DNA of 64,000 bases from Ophioderma brevispina (lineage: Eukaryota; Echinodermata; Ophiuroidea; Amphilepidida; Ophiodermatidae): assembly GCA_023653785.1 (NCBI GenBank), contig JAMKCH010056933.1:1-64000 (forward strand). Reading direction: 5' to 3'. Positions within the stretch are counted from its first letter, which is position 1; every line of letters starts with the position of its first letter. The notes beneath the pieces are model-generated. The model was not told the origin of the DNA, made no database searches, and was given only the letters and a program-made list of their open reading frames with translations. A program made the translations under genes and the position numbers. Shown in pieces: positions 37,001 through 46,989 of the stretch.

Positions 37001-40000
37001 ACTCACAGCTCACATCATTCTCCATTATTACCGACATATTGTCAGCCCTGCTTATAATTTTCCCATTTATGAAATGTTTGCATAGCTTTCACTAATAATA
37101 CCTAAATCAACATTTACTCTATGACCAGTGTTTATTTAAACCAGAATCAATATAAATTGATGGGGACAAAAAGACAGTCCTTTGACCAGTTAGCCATTGT
37201 GTCAAAACAAAATGCTTTTTGATAGGTCAATTTCCATCATGTTTTAGTCGCATGAACTCTACAGGCACTGCAGTGTTCCGGGGCTAGTTTCCTTATACTG
37301 AGTAACATGATAGTATTTATCCAACTATCAGTTTACCAAGACCTCTCTACATAATTATGTAGTATTGCTTGCCAGTCTCTTTCTCTCTCGCCGACTTGTA
37401 TCCGTTTCCTCTCCCCCTCTTGTTTTCACACAGCCTCTCCAAATCCAAAATCTCCCTCTTCTTGACAAGTGGCTGCTACTACAAGCCTTGTACACGTGCA
37501 AATCACAAATTATTCACTACTAAATCCATCAGGCACCGCTGCATAAAATGAGTAATTCATGAGCCCCTTGTGCTGGAGCTGTATTTGCCTGCATATCATA
37601 ATGGATATCTAGTTCGCCGTTCAAAGTCTGCACGGTGTATCTTTGTCTTCCCTTTTCCACTATCTTTGGGTCTTAAAGATTTCATGGTTGTTCAGTTTTA
37701 ATCATGGGCCACACATATGTTGAATGGGGGTAACGTCCGTGGAAGTGCACTGCACATCACCCTGCACTCCTCGGCGAGAAAGGGCACTACACACCTCCGT
37801 GGTGAATTGAGTAAACGACCAAGCAACCAATTTGTCCCGTAATGCTCCTTTATAATAAATTTTTTTGCATTGCCGAGGCACGACGAGCCCCCAGCGATGC
37901 AACGCATTGCAAATGCGCAGCGAGCAGGCAGGCGAAAATCAAATTTACCAAATTAATCCAGGCTCAATTTAGAGGAATTGTGGCCTGCAGAGAGCCATTC
38001 ATGGTATCTGTGGCCTATTTACTGCAGGAACAACCCTCAAACCAAAATGGCGGTTTGGTAGAGCTTTGATTTAGGTGTAAATATATTCAGACATTGGTTT
38101 TAGAGCAAAGAAACGCACAAACTGGAAATTGGAATACTCGTACATGGGCATGTATAAACATACGAACACCGACAAACATTTCAAGGATGTACCAACTCAA
38201 GAACCCACATATTTGGGCATTTTTATAAATTGATTTCCCAATTCTACATCTACCAAAGGCACTTGCTCCAGATTCATATCTAGCACATTCTCTTCTTACT
38301 ATGAGAGCCTGGCACTTGTCTACACTTGACACCAAGTATAGCACCCTATTCACTACTGTATTAACCATTAAAATAACTTTTTTTGGTCTACCTCTCATCT
38401 GATAACAAAATTCTTACTACTTTCAGGTAGGTCAGGTGGATATCCCAAAAACATTTGGAACAGGCACATTTAAATTGTGTCCAATATAAAAATACATTAA
38501 CTTCCATAAAACTACATTAAGTTTGAACTATCACACAAGGCCAAGAAAAAAAAGTTACTCAGAAGACCATGTGCATTTTGTTTAAAATTGGGTCTTTTAG
38601 CGCTTTTTTTTAGGTTTTTGCTCACTTGAGATTTCTTTTAAATCCAGAAGAAAATCTGGCTGTGAAGCAGCCTGAAAATGGAAAAAGTAGTTAAAAAATG
38701 CAATAAAAAATCCTGCAATTCACAGCATTTTTCCAAAAAAAACCCCATATTACATTTCTTCTGAGACAAACTTATCTTTTTTTTGCCTAATACTGCATCA
38801 TAAATATTGAAATTTTTATGTAGCTTGATAGATTATAACTCACTTTGCTAAATATGAGGATACGCAATGTTATGTGGGGCCCTTCACCACCTCTAGCTCT
38901 TTTGTTCATGTGACTACCTCCATCTTCTTCTGCCGACCTCTTGGATCCTGAAAAGATACAACAAAAACACCTTAATTTAAAACAGGCTGTTTGAATGAGT
39001 TGCAATATGATTTTCAATTCTGGGAGTATGCACTCTTGGTTCTCCCACTAAAATGGGTAACCAAATTGAATCCTCAGACCTCATGGATGCGCCAATAAGA
39101 AATTCATCAGCATGGTTGCTGTGAAAATGGCTCGCCTTTTAGTAAAAAATACAAATATTTACATTTGAAATCATGATGGAATTGCATTTTAGGAACAGTT
39201 TTCTGGCAATTTCACAATTATAATTCAGCTGGCAGCCTGCTGTTTATAGCATGCCGTAGCCTTGGCTTACTGATACGGTTTCACATTTTCCTTTGTGCGC
39301 ATGCCCAGGATAATTTTTTAGGTCACCAACATCCGGGTACCAGCTTGAAAAACTTGGGTACCCGGGAGCTTATTTTCCTGAAAATAACTTACACATAGGC
39401 TAAATTTCAAAAAATCTGCTCCAATACAAACAGACAGTTCACAATTTTGGTACCAATGAAAATTCTCAGCGCAATCCTTTCAGGCAGGGATTTTTACATC
39501 AGTGCAAAAATTGAGGCTTTCAATACCTTATGTGGTATGTGAAATCTTGTTACACATTCACCTGAAAATGCCAGATATTTTAGCAACAATGTTAAATAAG
39601 TACAATTGCAGAAACACAGCTCTTAAATTTTGTATCCACTTCATCTTTGTGATGTGATCTTAAGCAAAATTGAGCTGGACGCCACTTAAGTGGCTTATTT
39701 TATTTTGCAAAACAAAATTAACTGCTTACTACACTCATTGGCTTACATAAATGTGTCTTGATGCACAATAGAATAAAATCGCACCCAACACTGGATGTAG
39801 TAAGCCGGTTTCATTTCATGAATTAAGTTGATTGATTTGGTTAATTCATTTTGGTTTTATCAATGGGAAATTCCTCTACTTTTGGGGGGTATTATTTCAC
39901 CTTATAGCTGCCATATGAAGATTTGGGTTAGGGTCCTATGGCAGCTGTTCAGTGTTAAGTTGAATTAAAGTGGGAATAAAACACCCCCAAAATGGATTCC

Positions 40001-40532
40001 CAAACAATGTACAATTTCTTTTTTAATGGTTTGTTTTTTTGTTTAAAAAAAATGCTCACATTATCTACATATTACAAAATATTACATTTTAAGGGCAATA
40101 TTCACTAAAATAGAGCTTTCTGAATATTTGGATGGAATTTAAAACGGGAACATTTTATAGATTAGAATTTTTAGATACATGTACTTCCCGATGTCCAATT
40201 CAATTTAGCTTTATCACATTAAAATATTAAGAAATCACCAAGACTCTGAAATAAAAAGGCAATAAAGAACATACTGTATTTTCAATTAAATGCTCAACAT
40301 ATAAGACTAAGTACAGTGGTAATTTAACACTAAATACAACAAAAGAATTGTAATACTCTTCCTTCCAATATGGCTGCCATCATCATACCACTTCATTTAC
40401 ACATATCAATTTAAAATTCACAGATCCTATCACAATTACAAGCATGATATCACACAGTTAATACACAGTTTAGTTACAATAAAACACTCCACCTTGATCA
40501 TGTTGTAGGCTATCATCATACTGGTCCGCCAT
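22017..40532 (-). CDS. HNRNPK: Heterogeneous nuclear ribonucleoprotein K (whole gene, 13 coding exons)
   Basis: This gene encodes a poly(C)-binding KH-domain protein that in animals acts in nucleus and cytoplasm on transcription, splicing, mRNA stability and translation. I joined 13 coding exons by homology and GT-AG sites; total length is 1278 nt, 425 codons plus stop, close to vertebrate hnRNP K (about 460). Order: acidic N-terminus; bipartite basic segment (residues 16-32); KH1 (about 39-105, loop GKGG at 55-58); KH2 (about 116-188, loop GRAG at 134-137); Gly/Arg-rich linker (about 215-345); KH3 (about 353-418, loop GQGG at 365-368); short tail. All twelve introns are GT-AG and every junction phase agrees. 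Exon 7 is the exception: it is divisible by three, yet homology runs through shifted frames and the expected frame meets TAA. Identification is very secure; the exact product in exon 7 is not. The vertebrate KI nuclear-shuttling segment is replaced by Gly-rich sequence. Confidence 0.95.
22263..22410. repeat. GT/CA-rich repeat in HNRNPK intron 12
   Basis: TGTGTG and GTAAGT-type repeats lie about 0.2 kb upstream (in transcript sense) of the last-exon acceptor. In the transcript this is a CA-rich tract, a known binding context for splicing regulators such as hnRNP L. The open frames through it are low complexity. Confidence 0.8.
23044..23735. mobile_element. Inverted-repeat element flanking KH3 exon, arm 1
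   Basis: A 692-bp element with its own ends: GGCCATCATGATTTAATTG at the left and inverted GGCCATCATGATTTGTTTG at the right. It lies in HNRNPK intron 12, immediately beyond the KH3 exon donor. The open frames inside show no recognised domain. Confidence 0.85.
23768..23937 (-). CDS. HNRNPK: HNRNPK exon 12: KH3 core
   Basis: This 170-nt exon encodes [17 protein letters not shown], then [11 protein letters not shown], then [20 protein letters not shown] and LQH, ending with two bases of Ser415. It carries the KH3 loop GQGG (residues 365-368), where vertebrates have GKGG. KH3 is the best-studied poly(C)-binding domain of hnRNP K. The acceptor is ACAACAG and the donor AG|GTGAGC. The exon sits alone between two inverted 0.7-kb repeats. 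Confidence 0.97.
24203..24918. mobile_element. Inverted-repeat element flanking KH3 exon, arm 2
   Basis: An inverted, diverged copy of 23044-23735. Shared blocks include GCTGCATATAGTCGCTCCCA-like and TTTCATGAGAACAATTTGTG-like sequence. It lies in HNRNPK intron 11, upstream of the KH3 exon. The right end reads CACGATGGCC. Confidence 0.85.
24977..25061. repeat. Intronic hairpin, perfect 17-bp stem
   Basis: ATCTGCAATAGCTGCCA (24977-24993) and its exact reverse complement (25045-25061) are separated by 51 bases. It lies in HNRNPK intron 11. It could be a short MITE or a structured intronic RNA. Confidence 0.8.
25583..25644 (-). CDS. HNRNPK: HNRNPK exon 11: linker and first KH3 strand
   Basis: This 62-nt exon completes Gly338 and encodes [26 protein letters not shown] is the invariant opening of KH3 in hnRNP K proteins. 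The acceptor is TTTCAG after a T-rich tract and the donor is GAC|GTAAGG, exiting in phase 0. Confidence 0.95.
26104..26140 (-). CDS. HNRNPK: HNRNPK exon 10: Gly-rich micro-exon
   Basis: This 37-nt exon encodes [12 protein letters not shown] plus one base of Gly338. The acceptor is TTTCAG and the donor GTAAGA. It has exactly the length of exon 9 and similar Gly/Tyr content. This suggests one may have arisen by duplication of the other, although their phases differ. Confidence 0.9.
26629..26665 (-). CDS. HNRNPK: HNRNPK exon 9: Gly-rich micro-exon
   Basis: This 37-nt exon completes Arg313 and encodes [12 protein letters not shown]. The acceptor is TTACAG and the donor GTAAGT. It enters in phase 2 and leaves in phase 0, so skipping it would shift the frame. 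Confidence 0.9.
26994..27468. mobile_element. TTAA-ended MITE family A, copy 3 (interrupted)
   Basis: The ends are TTAAAGGTGCAACAAGAG and, inverted, AAAAGGTGCAACGAGAG. It lies in the intron between HNRNPK exons 8 and 9. It is split by the element at 27108-27298. Confidence 0.85.
27108..27298. mobile_element. Nested copy of the GTGGGC element in an HNRNPK intron
   Basis: This is an inverted relative of 3448-3835, sharing the ends AACTAGAATTT...AAGCTGTGGGC and GCCAGCTATAGCTGGC. A CA microsatellite lies inside (about 27202-27243). It interrupts a TTAA-ended MITE at 26994-27468, so it inserted later. Confidence 0.65.
27734..27981. mobile_element. TTAA-ended MITE family D
   Basis: A 248-bp element with perfect 19-bp inverted ends TTAAAGGTCCCAGGAAATG and CATTTCCTGGGACCTTTAA. 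It lies in the HNRNPK intron between exons 8 and 9. No coding capacity. Confidence 0.88.
28421..28791 (-). CDS. HNRNPK: HNRNPK exon 8: TPIKG motif and Gly/Arg-rich linker
   Basis: This 371-nt exon is the largest coding exon, phase 0 in and 2 out. It starts [17 protein letters not shown], matching the vertebrate SPIKG...YDPNFYDE segment after KH2. A Gly-rich stretch with repeated RGG and GRGG units (about residues 222-311) follows, ending [10 protein letters not shown] segments bind RNA and are arginine-methylation targets in this family. The proline-rich SH3-binding motifs of vertebrate hnRNP K are not apparent; the fly protein likewise has a Gly-rich linker. The acceptor is AATAG and the donor GTTAAG. 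Confidence 0.95.
29577..29708 (-). CDS. HNRNPK: HNRNPK exon 7: second half of KH2, internally frame-disturbed
   Basis: The exon is bounded by acceptor TTGGCAG and donor GTAAGA and is 132 nt, exactly 44 codons, so it fits phase 0 on both sides. Read in that frame it gives TTGCQHQVF and then diverges to a TAA. Homology continues in the next frame as [16 protein letters not shown], nearly identical to vertebrate and fly KH2. It then moves to the third frame as [16 protein letters not shown]. The next exon returns to the first frame with TPIKG. The pattern equals about three single-base losses totalling three. Assembly consensus error is the simplest reading; a true compensated frameshift or a broken allele remains possible. 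Confidence 0.8.
30753..30869 (-). CDS. HNRNPK: HNRNPK exon 6: first half of KH2
   Basis: This 117-nt exon (39 codons, phase 0 to 0) encodes the KH1-KH2 linker YKQQNPSDD, then [19 protein letters not shown] and the loop GRAG (residues 134-137), ending KIKEFRE. The vertebrate KH2 loop is GVKG, so the variable middle pair differs here. The acceptor is GTGCAG and the donor GAG|GTATGT. A partial copy of this exon lies at 31432-31505 inside a suspicious duplication. Confidence 0.95.
30795..31411. repeat. Local direct duplication 2, copy A (HNRNPK exon 6 region)
   Basis: Blocks 30795-31138 and 31334-31411 recur at 31431-31774 and 31785-31862. The 195 bp between the two blocks are missing from the second copy. 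A run of 20 T (31412-31431) separates the copies. Confidence 0.93.
31431..31862. repeat. Local direct duplication 2, copy B
   Basis: It repeats 30795-31138 (offset 636) and 31334-31411 (offset 451). It starts right at the T run and includes the truncated exon 6 copy. Confidence 0.93.
31432..31505 (-). pseudogene. Partial copy of HNRNPK exon 6 within an apparent assembly duplication
   Basis: This repeats the 5' part of exon 6 and its acceptor (original 30796-30869), ending after SQAGA, where it meets a run of 20 T. Open frames reading through it give a poly-lysine artefact. It has no donor and would break KH2 if spliced in. I infer it is the second haplotype rather than a real exon. Confidence 0.8.
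32108..32180 (-). CDS. HNRNPK: HNRNPK exon 5: end of KH1
   Basis: This 73-nt exon completes Arg82 (CG|C) and encodes [19 protein letters not shown] followed by PTWEE. This matches the last strand and helix of KH1 (vertebrate [25 protein letters not shown] in pattern). The acceptor is AACAG and the donor GTAAGT; it exits in phase 0. Confidence 0.94.
32795..32838 (-). CDS. HNRNPK: HNRNPK exon 4: KH1 beta-strand segment (micro-exon)
   Basis: This 44-nt exon encodes [14 protein letters not shown] plus two bases of Arg82, close to the vertebrate YNASVSVPDSSGPER. The acceptor is ATCCAG and the donor CG|GTATGT. The exon lies at one end of a CpG-rich patch of about 0.4 kb, unlike the AT-rich introns around it. 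Confidence 0.93.
32795..33170. other. CpG-rich island spanning HNRNPK exon 4
   Basis: By eye there are about 29 CpG in roughly 360 bp, against almost none in the next 240 bp. Two plus-strand open frames of 135-137 codons and one minus-strand frame run through it, mainly because AT-rich stops are rare. Only the 44-bp exon 4 is recognised as coding. Confidence 0.7.
34138..34194 (-). CDS. HNRNPK: HNRNPK exon 3: KH1 GxxG loop
   Basis: This 57-nt exon encodes 19 residues, [19 protein letters not shown]. It contains the KH1 nucleic-acid-binding loop GKGG (residues 55-58) and the following helix. The acceptor is TTTAG and the donor GTTAGT; phase is 0 at both ends, so skipping would keep frame but remove the binding loop. 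Confidence 0.95.
38254..38472. mobile_element. Degenerate relative of MITE family E
   Basis: This lies in HNRNPK intron 2. It shares AAAGGCACTTGCTCC-like and GAACAGGCACATTTAAA ends, and interior words such as GAGAGCCTGGCACTTG, with 40988-41332. The ends are worn. Confidence 0.6.
38844..38947 (-). CDS. HNRNPK: HNRNPK exon 2: basic nuclear-localisation segment and start of KH1
   Basis: The exon is 104 nt with acceptor TTTTCAG and donor GTGAGT. It encodes the bipartite basic stretch [19 protein letters not shown] (residues 15-33), equivalent to the vertebrate N-terminal localisation signal. It then encodes the first KH1 beta strand, [10 protein letters not shown]. It enters in phase 1 and leaves in phase 0. 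Confidence 0.93.
40493..40532 (-). CDS. HNRNPK: HNRNPK coding exon 1 (start codon)
   Basis: The exon encodes [13 protein letters not shown] plus one base of Gly14. The start ATG (40530-40532) sits in a favourable context, CACCATGG. The donor is G|GTGGAG, weaker than the others, and leaves phase 1. That phase matches exon 2, whose first two bases complete GGA. No in-frame upstream extension was needed. Further non-coding 5' exons are possible. Confidence 0.85.
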
Positions 40533-40900
40533 GGTGAAACCAAATTTGTAATGAGGAAGTGAAAAAATGCACTAGGCCTAGACTACAGCAGAGCACATGC
40601 ACAATATCTACAGTATGTACAGCAATGGCCGCCACTACACATGCACACCGGTTACCACGTTGCAATGACTATGCAGTAATACAGTACAGTGTGTGCACTC
40701 TAAATGCCTTCTCTATTATCAATGACCAATATGCAAATGACCAAACACTAAAGGGCCAATCACAAAGGGTAAGCTTACACTCAGGGCACACCAGTGGCTC
40801 TGTCTTTTGTTTATTTTCCTTCAGGGTGAACAAAAAAGATAGTTACCACTTCCTTATGGACAGGATGTGGCACTCTGAATATTGAAAAAATTAATTAGTA
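40533..40900 (-). promoter_or_regulatory. 5' UTR and putative promoter region of HNRNPK
   Basis: This is the sequence just upstream of the start codon. On the minus strand it contains GGCGGCCATT (near 40630), a YY1-like motif, and the start codon itself lies in ATGGCGG, common in housekeeping genes. No clear TATA box is seen. The transcription start is unknown, and extra upstream exons cannot be excluded. Confidence 0.3.
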
Positions 40901-40987
40901 TCTATATTGCAGACTTTTTAATAGAGCAGGCTTCTTTCTTTTTCAAAGGGTAGAAACCTCTAATGGTATATTATTGATACTGGTTTG

Positions 40988-41332
40988 TTAAAGGTGCTTG
41001 TTCCGATCCATGTCTATTGTGTTCTCTATTTGATATGAAAGCTTGGCACTTGCACATACGCCCCATCAAGTACCGTGGGAAACAAACTTGCGGTTTTTAT
41101 GGTAGAAGCAATAATGCATATTGCAATGCCCTATTCAATACTGTGCTAATAATTGATGGTTAACCACTAAAACGGTGGTTTTTCGTTCATATCTTGGGAA
41201 TGAAACGGATTTGAGAGCTCATATTTCAGGACGACAATGAGAAAAATACGGCCTTTCATCTGATATCAAAATCGATACTACTTCCGGGTAAATCAGGGGG
41301 GTCCCAAACACGATCGGAACACGCACCTTTAA
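40988..41332. mobile_element. TTAA-ended MITE family E
   Basis: A 345-bp element with left end TTAAAGGTGCTTGTTCCGAT and right end inverted TTAAAGGTGCGTGTTCCGAT. It lies just upstream of HNRNPK. A worn relative lies at about 38254-38472. Confidence 0.87.
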
Positions 41333-41455
41333 TTAATAAAGCTCCCAATTCTCTTTTTCTCTCTTAAAATAAATTTATCTTAAATCTTTATTTTGTGTAA
41401 ATCCAAAATAATAAGGATAGTACAGATTTCAATATGAATATCATTCATCATTCAT

Positions 41456-41822
41456 TTAAAGACACTATCAGGGACTTTGCTAAATCAGCAAATCCCCGAA
41501 AAAAAACAAAATCATCCTCAAAAATCAGAGTTTGCATGTACGCTACCAAGTACAGGTATCCTAACATACCCTGCAAATGATAAGACCAGAAGCAACCTAA
41601 TAAGGACAGAATCAGAGATTTTAGTCAATTAGTCCGAACGGCACATTTACAACACGTTTAATTGAATGGAGACTCGTAATCTTGGGAAACACTGCTGTTT
41701 TCTTCCTTTTCTGTTAATTCTACAGCTGTTAAAAGGTAACTTATGAGACGTCTAAGCTTATCCTTCTTTGAAGCTATTGCCTGTAAATTTTAAATTGTTC
41801 AAATCACTGATAGTGTCTTTAA
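41456..41822. mobile_element. TTAA-ended MITE family B, copy 3 (inverted)
   Basis: A 367-bp element with ends TTAAAGACACTATCAGGGA and inverted TTAAAGACACTATCAGTGAT. The interior is the reverse complement of the other two copies. Confidence 0.85.
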
Positions 41823-42380
41823 TTCTTTCAATGTTATCTATCACATCTTGGTTAGGATTTTTTTTATGGAAAATTGATCTCCATTCAAATATAATTTAAA
41901 AAAAAAAGGAAATTCATATTGGTTCTTGGATTTATTTCATCATGAAGGTCTACTTCAGAAGCAAATCTTGCACATCAATGTACACCTTCAAACATTATTT
42001 CTTATGTACTTTCTACACAAAATAATCAATATACACATGTGTAGAGTTGAATGGGGTTTATGGGCTTAATGGATTTCTTTCATCAAGTCTTGTATAAGGG
42101 ATGCACCCTTTAAATCATAGACAGGTGTTCTAAAAACACTAACATTCATTTAAAAAAAAATATTAGTATAATTATTACATAAATATTGGTGTCATTATTA
42201 AATAATAATTTCATAGTTCTGGTCTGGTATTAAGAATATTATCTGCTCTTTATTCTGTGTAAACACAACAATTAATTAAAGCAGGGGAGGGTTAATTCTT
42301 TTAAGTATTTTTTTCCATACCCAATATTTTAAGCTGATAAATTTGTTTCAAGGCATGCAGCCAGATGCCTAAGGTGTACA

Positions 42381-42736
42381 TTAAAGATGCAACAAGAGAT
42401 TTCACAACATGTATCCCTAAAAAAATTAAAAGTACTGATTTTTGCCTTGATGTAAAGCTTTCTATCAATACTATCCCACCTAAAATGATTAAGCTGAGAA
42501 ATATTTCTTTGGTACAAAAATTGTGAAATTTCTAATTTCGTATAGGAGCAATTATGAAATTCAGCCTATGTTTTATATTGAAATATTTAACAAATTGAAA
42601 TGACCTTTTTTCTCTCTTTTAAGACATTTCTGTAGCCAAATACAAGGTAAGAAATCTACTGAGTGTCTAATCTATATGAAATGCCTATTATGACACAATA
42701 CTTGGGTGCCTCAAAAATCTCTCGTTGCACCTTTAA
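42381..42736. mobile_element. TTAA-ended MITE family A, copy 4
   Basis: A 356-bp element with ends TTAAAGATGCAACAAGAG and inverted TTAAAGGTGCAACGAGAG, upstream of HNRNPK. No coding capacity. Confidence 0.87.
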
Positions 42737-44665
42737 CATCTCCTCCTCACTCAAAAAGTAGGGCATACCAGACACAATGATATTTACCCCTGAATCAAAT
42801 CTGTTGCAAAACACAATCTTACTAAATAATCTGATTCTTATCCACATACGGTTCAATATTTTTATTCTTTTTAAATTTAGAAATGTAAAATATAATTTAT
42901 TTTTACAGACTTTGTAATTTCCAGTTTTGTTGCAGTAGAACACTTATCAAGAAGGTGTGATTGGATTTTGGGGGAAATCCCAAAAGCAATGAAAAATCTT
43001 TAAAATTAACACGAAATTGGACTAATTAAAAATACCAAAAAAGGGACTGAAAATAAATATAATTGTGGAAATTTTGGCCACAAAAAAATCCTGAAAAATC
43101 ACAACCCTGTCAAGGGCAGTATGTGCAGATTTAAACATCCGGATCACTAATGTTAGTTTTAAAAAGAATGATCAAATTGAATTGAATTGAATTGTGAAGG
43201 GGAAAAAATGCAGAAAAAATACACACGCAGGTATCTCAAGTTGAACACAACGCGTAGCAATACACACATTTGCAGAATTCCACCCATTCATTTTCCTCGT
43301 CAAGACTGCAAATTACACAGCGGTTCTAGGCTATTTCTCGGAAAGCCTGGATAGAGCCATGTAGTCATTGAATATCAATTTGTATAGCCCGGATTGAATC
43401 AGCGATGCAAGTCCTATGAAATCTTTTCATGAACTATTTCCCCTGATGTTATCCAACCTCACTCTCACTCCCAGCATGCTTCAGTGCACAATGCGCTGAT
43501 GATAAATCCAGTCCTCGACATCACACTGGAAAACATAACACTGACGACAGGCTGCAATCACACAATTAGGAATTATAATTCCAAAGGGATGATATAAATT
43601 GTAGTCTTTTTCCCTCTTTGTTAAATGTACACAGTATGTCTAGTTAATTGCTTACTGCAACAAAATTGTACCAAATATTTTCTTGCTCTTGTAGTAAATT
43701 TCAAATATAGTTTCTCCAAAATATGAATGTCGTCATTTAATTTTTAAAATCTAAATTTTCTTTATGCATTTCACAAAGCCAACCTTACCTCAATTCTAGC
43801 TAAAAGACTTCTCTTCCCCTCTAAATGACACTGATATTTACATACAAATATGGATGAATCAAATTTACATTGATTTCACCTGTTGCCTCACACTTTCATG
43901 AGCCATTCTATGGTTGCAAATCATCAATAACTCCGCTATTTGCATATTTTATGGAAACATTTCTGGATAAAAATTTCAAAGCCGGAAATAAAACCACCTG
44001 CCGTCAGGAAGGAGTTAAATAGCACAACTAGCAATGACAAAATTACATCCGCTATTTGTAACACAAGACAACTAGAGCCGCAGCTCTATAATTTGACCTC
44101 GCCATATCTGGACTATTCCAACAGGCGACGATTTTTTGAGCCGTCTAGAGTTTGAAAACTGACATTCCGTGATTGCAAACATCAAAATCTTGCCGACTGG
44201 TGACACATTGAAACCTGTCAACATAGAGATGGCAAAAACACAAACTTAGCACGGGGCATAGCTGCCATGCCAAAGCCCAAGCATTTCATCACTACCAACC
44301 TACTTTCATTTTGAGACACAAATTTGTGGCCTTAGCAGGGAACGTGCTCGATAGCGGGGACATGTGCGACTTTCACTGGAATTATCTGGCAGAACAAAAT
44401 CTACATGAATATGCCCAGCGGCGCCTGGCACTGTCCGCTCCATCCACCGCATATTGAAAAGGGGGGATAGCTGAATATTAAAGCTTTTAAATTGGATACA
44501 AAAATCTGTCCAACCTAAACACTTGAGTTTCAACATAGAGACTGACAATTTTGTAGATATAAATTTTCCACCTAGAAAAATGGCAGTACTCTAGATGACT
44601 GGGTGAAACATGGCATGACGCAATTTAAGTACGTAAGTGTTTTCCATCTTGATAGCATGCATCGA
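42737..44665. other. Non-coding stretch upstream of HNRNPK
   Basis: No gene is seen. A short GAATT tandem (about 43178-43193) is present. The part from 43250 to 44560 is less AT-rich and free of recognised repeats. Confidence 0.55.
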
Positions 44666-44945
44666 CCCCAAACCCTATCTGTAAACTTCGAAACAGCATT
44701 TTAGTCCATTTTAATGTGAGAGCTAAAAACATGATTTTGTAAGCCCACAGAGTAATGTGTAAAATTAATATTGGCGACCAAAAGTGGGCACGTTTTCGCT
44801 CTTAATTCCAAACCAAACATCCTTATCCCCTAAGATTTCACAGGGTAAAGGTAAATGAGAAAAATAGTGCTTTTTCAGATACCAAAATTTGATCCAATTC
44901 GGTAAAATCTGGGGTTCTGGGGATTAGTGATCGGGCCATCATGCC
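44666..44945. repeat. Dispersed repeat, copy 2
   Basis: Direct-orientation copy of 1555-1860 with several indels. It ends at the same GATCGGGCCAT motif. Confidence 0.75.
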
Positions 44946-45529
44946 CGTTAAGCTAGGAAGCATGATGGAATTCAACAAAACAACAAGTGAGTGAAGTTGG
45001 AGGGTCACCTCAAATAATCCTGGAGTCATCGCCCATCAAGAAAAAATGGGGGGAACTGGATACCACAGGGCCATTACACAGTGGGACGAGTAAGGGCCCC
45101 AATTTTGTGTGTTTTTTTTTTAAGGGTACCTATTTTGCAAACTTGGCCTATATGTCAGCATTAGGGTGTTGCAAATCTCTGTTAAAGGCATAACACAAGT
45201 GACAGATGGCAAAACGGTGTCTTAAGGTCATGATCCAAGGAATTGCATTAGGACAGTGCATATGAATGGTACTACAGACTATTATGGTGTCAAGAGGTAG
45301 GCATGTGTGTTGGGTGTCTTTATAGCGAAAGGCTCATTCATATTTCAGAATGTAGGTTAGTAATTGGTGAGCATTACAGGCCCGTGAAAGGGGCCCTTTT
45401 TTCTTCGGAGGGTGGTCAGTGTTTTGGGTGGGAAATAGGAATGTCTTCTCTATGATGATAACATGTCAGATGATAGTGATCAAACCTCATTCAAAGTGGC
45501 AAAGTCCCCAAAATCATTCAAATAGTAGA

Positions 45530-45720
45530 GCAATGCAAACTGCAAACCACAAGCCTATTTTGGCAATCTGATGTGGGCTGGCCATGGGTGGTCCCATGAC
45601 TTTGTTCAGTGCACATTAATGTTAACGAAGATACGATAAGAATTTGAATCTACCAATTCCAACGTTTTTGGAATGATGAAAATTACTGCTTGAAACCTCA
45701 TTACACATCTAGAATTTTCT
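45530..45720. repeat. Dispersed repeat shared with 60538-60730
   Basis: Shared words include TGCAAACCACAA, CATGGGTG(G/T)TCCCATGAC and TCCAACG(T/G)TTTTGGAAT. The copies are diverged. Confidence 0.65.
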
Positions 45721-46896
45721 GTTAATGTTTCTTTTTAAAATTGGGATTTCTGGTCCCCATCATCTGCAAACCTGGCATTTGTTGTGATATTGATATCAAT
45801 GCCCCCTCCCTGGAATAGACCACAATGCTAGCGCTATAAACTGTTGTTGACATCTGAAGTGTTTTGTTTATACTGTTCAGACATCCCAAAAGCATCCTAA
45901 CAATAAAGTTAACTATTTCCACATCCACCTACGTGTTACACTTGTGTAATATAAAAAAAAACATGCAAAACACATTTGTGAAAAGAATTGTTTCAAAACT
46001 AAGATCTACGTCGGTCTGTTTCTAAATAATATTCGGCAGGGTTTACTAATCTCTACTCTGATTACCTTGCTTTATTCACATTGGAAAAGAAAATTGCTTG
46101 TAAGGATCTTTTTTATGGGAGCACGGTACGTTGGCCGACTGGTACGGGTGATATTTGTTCGATAAAAATTTACAATGAAACAATCACCTTACAGAAATAG
46201 GCAACCACCTCTAATCATTTCCTTTAACAATTAGATTTCCACACGTGACGTATCAAGCCGACTACAGTGCTGAAATATTGTCTAATTGGGTAAATTTGTT
46301 TTTTTTTAAATTTCTCAGCAAACAAAAACAAACAAAAAAAAGGTGGGCATTGTTCCACTACCAATTCAGAATCACAGTAAAAATGCACTGAAATAAGGTC
46401 TAAACAAGCCTAGTCTTATTTGAGAAAATTGAGGGTGCTTGTGTGGCAAAATGTCCTATGCCTTTAATTCATAATGTGCACATATGGAATAGCAAAGTTC
46501 TAGATGCCGATATTTTACCCACGACAAGCCTAAACTGCAGAACATTCCAGTTCCAATTAAAGGTGGGTGACCCGATTTGACAACTTCATCCCCCACTTTG
46601 CTCCATCAAAATTGAGATTTTCACATCAGAAGAAAGATATTTTTCTCATTACCCCAGTGAAATTTAAGCCCAGGAAATGTTTCCTTTGATGTTATGAACA
46701 AAAATGTTTCCAAATGAGGTCGACCACAATAATTAACACAAGTGTCATGACACTGACCTAGGAACAATTTAGTACACATTTTTGCTGCTGCTATCCAAAA
46801 GGCTGGACCATTTTTACTCAAAATTTATTATCAGATGTTTTTGGCGACATGTGGGGGAACCTATGAAAAACTTGATCATGATCAGGTCACCATCAT

Positions 46897-46989
46897 TTAA
46901 CACCTCTTATGTACACAAAGGCAGCATTTTATAATACCTGCCGCATGTTTTGATCGAGATCTCGATCACTTGAGCACAGTAAGTGTTAA
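46897..46989. mobile_element. 93-bp TTAA-flanked mini-element, copy 2 (inverted)
   Basis: This is the reverse complement of 13806-13898, same length, with about one mismatch (GCCGCATG against GCCACATG). It is flanked by TTAA at both ends and keeps the same 18-bp palindrome. Confidence 0.9.
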
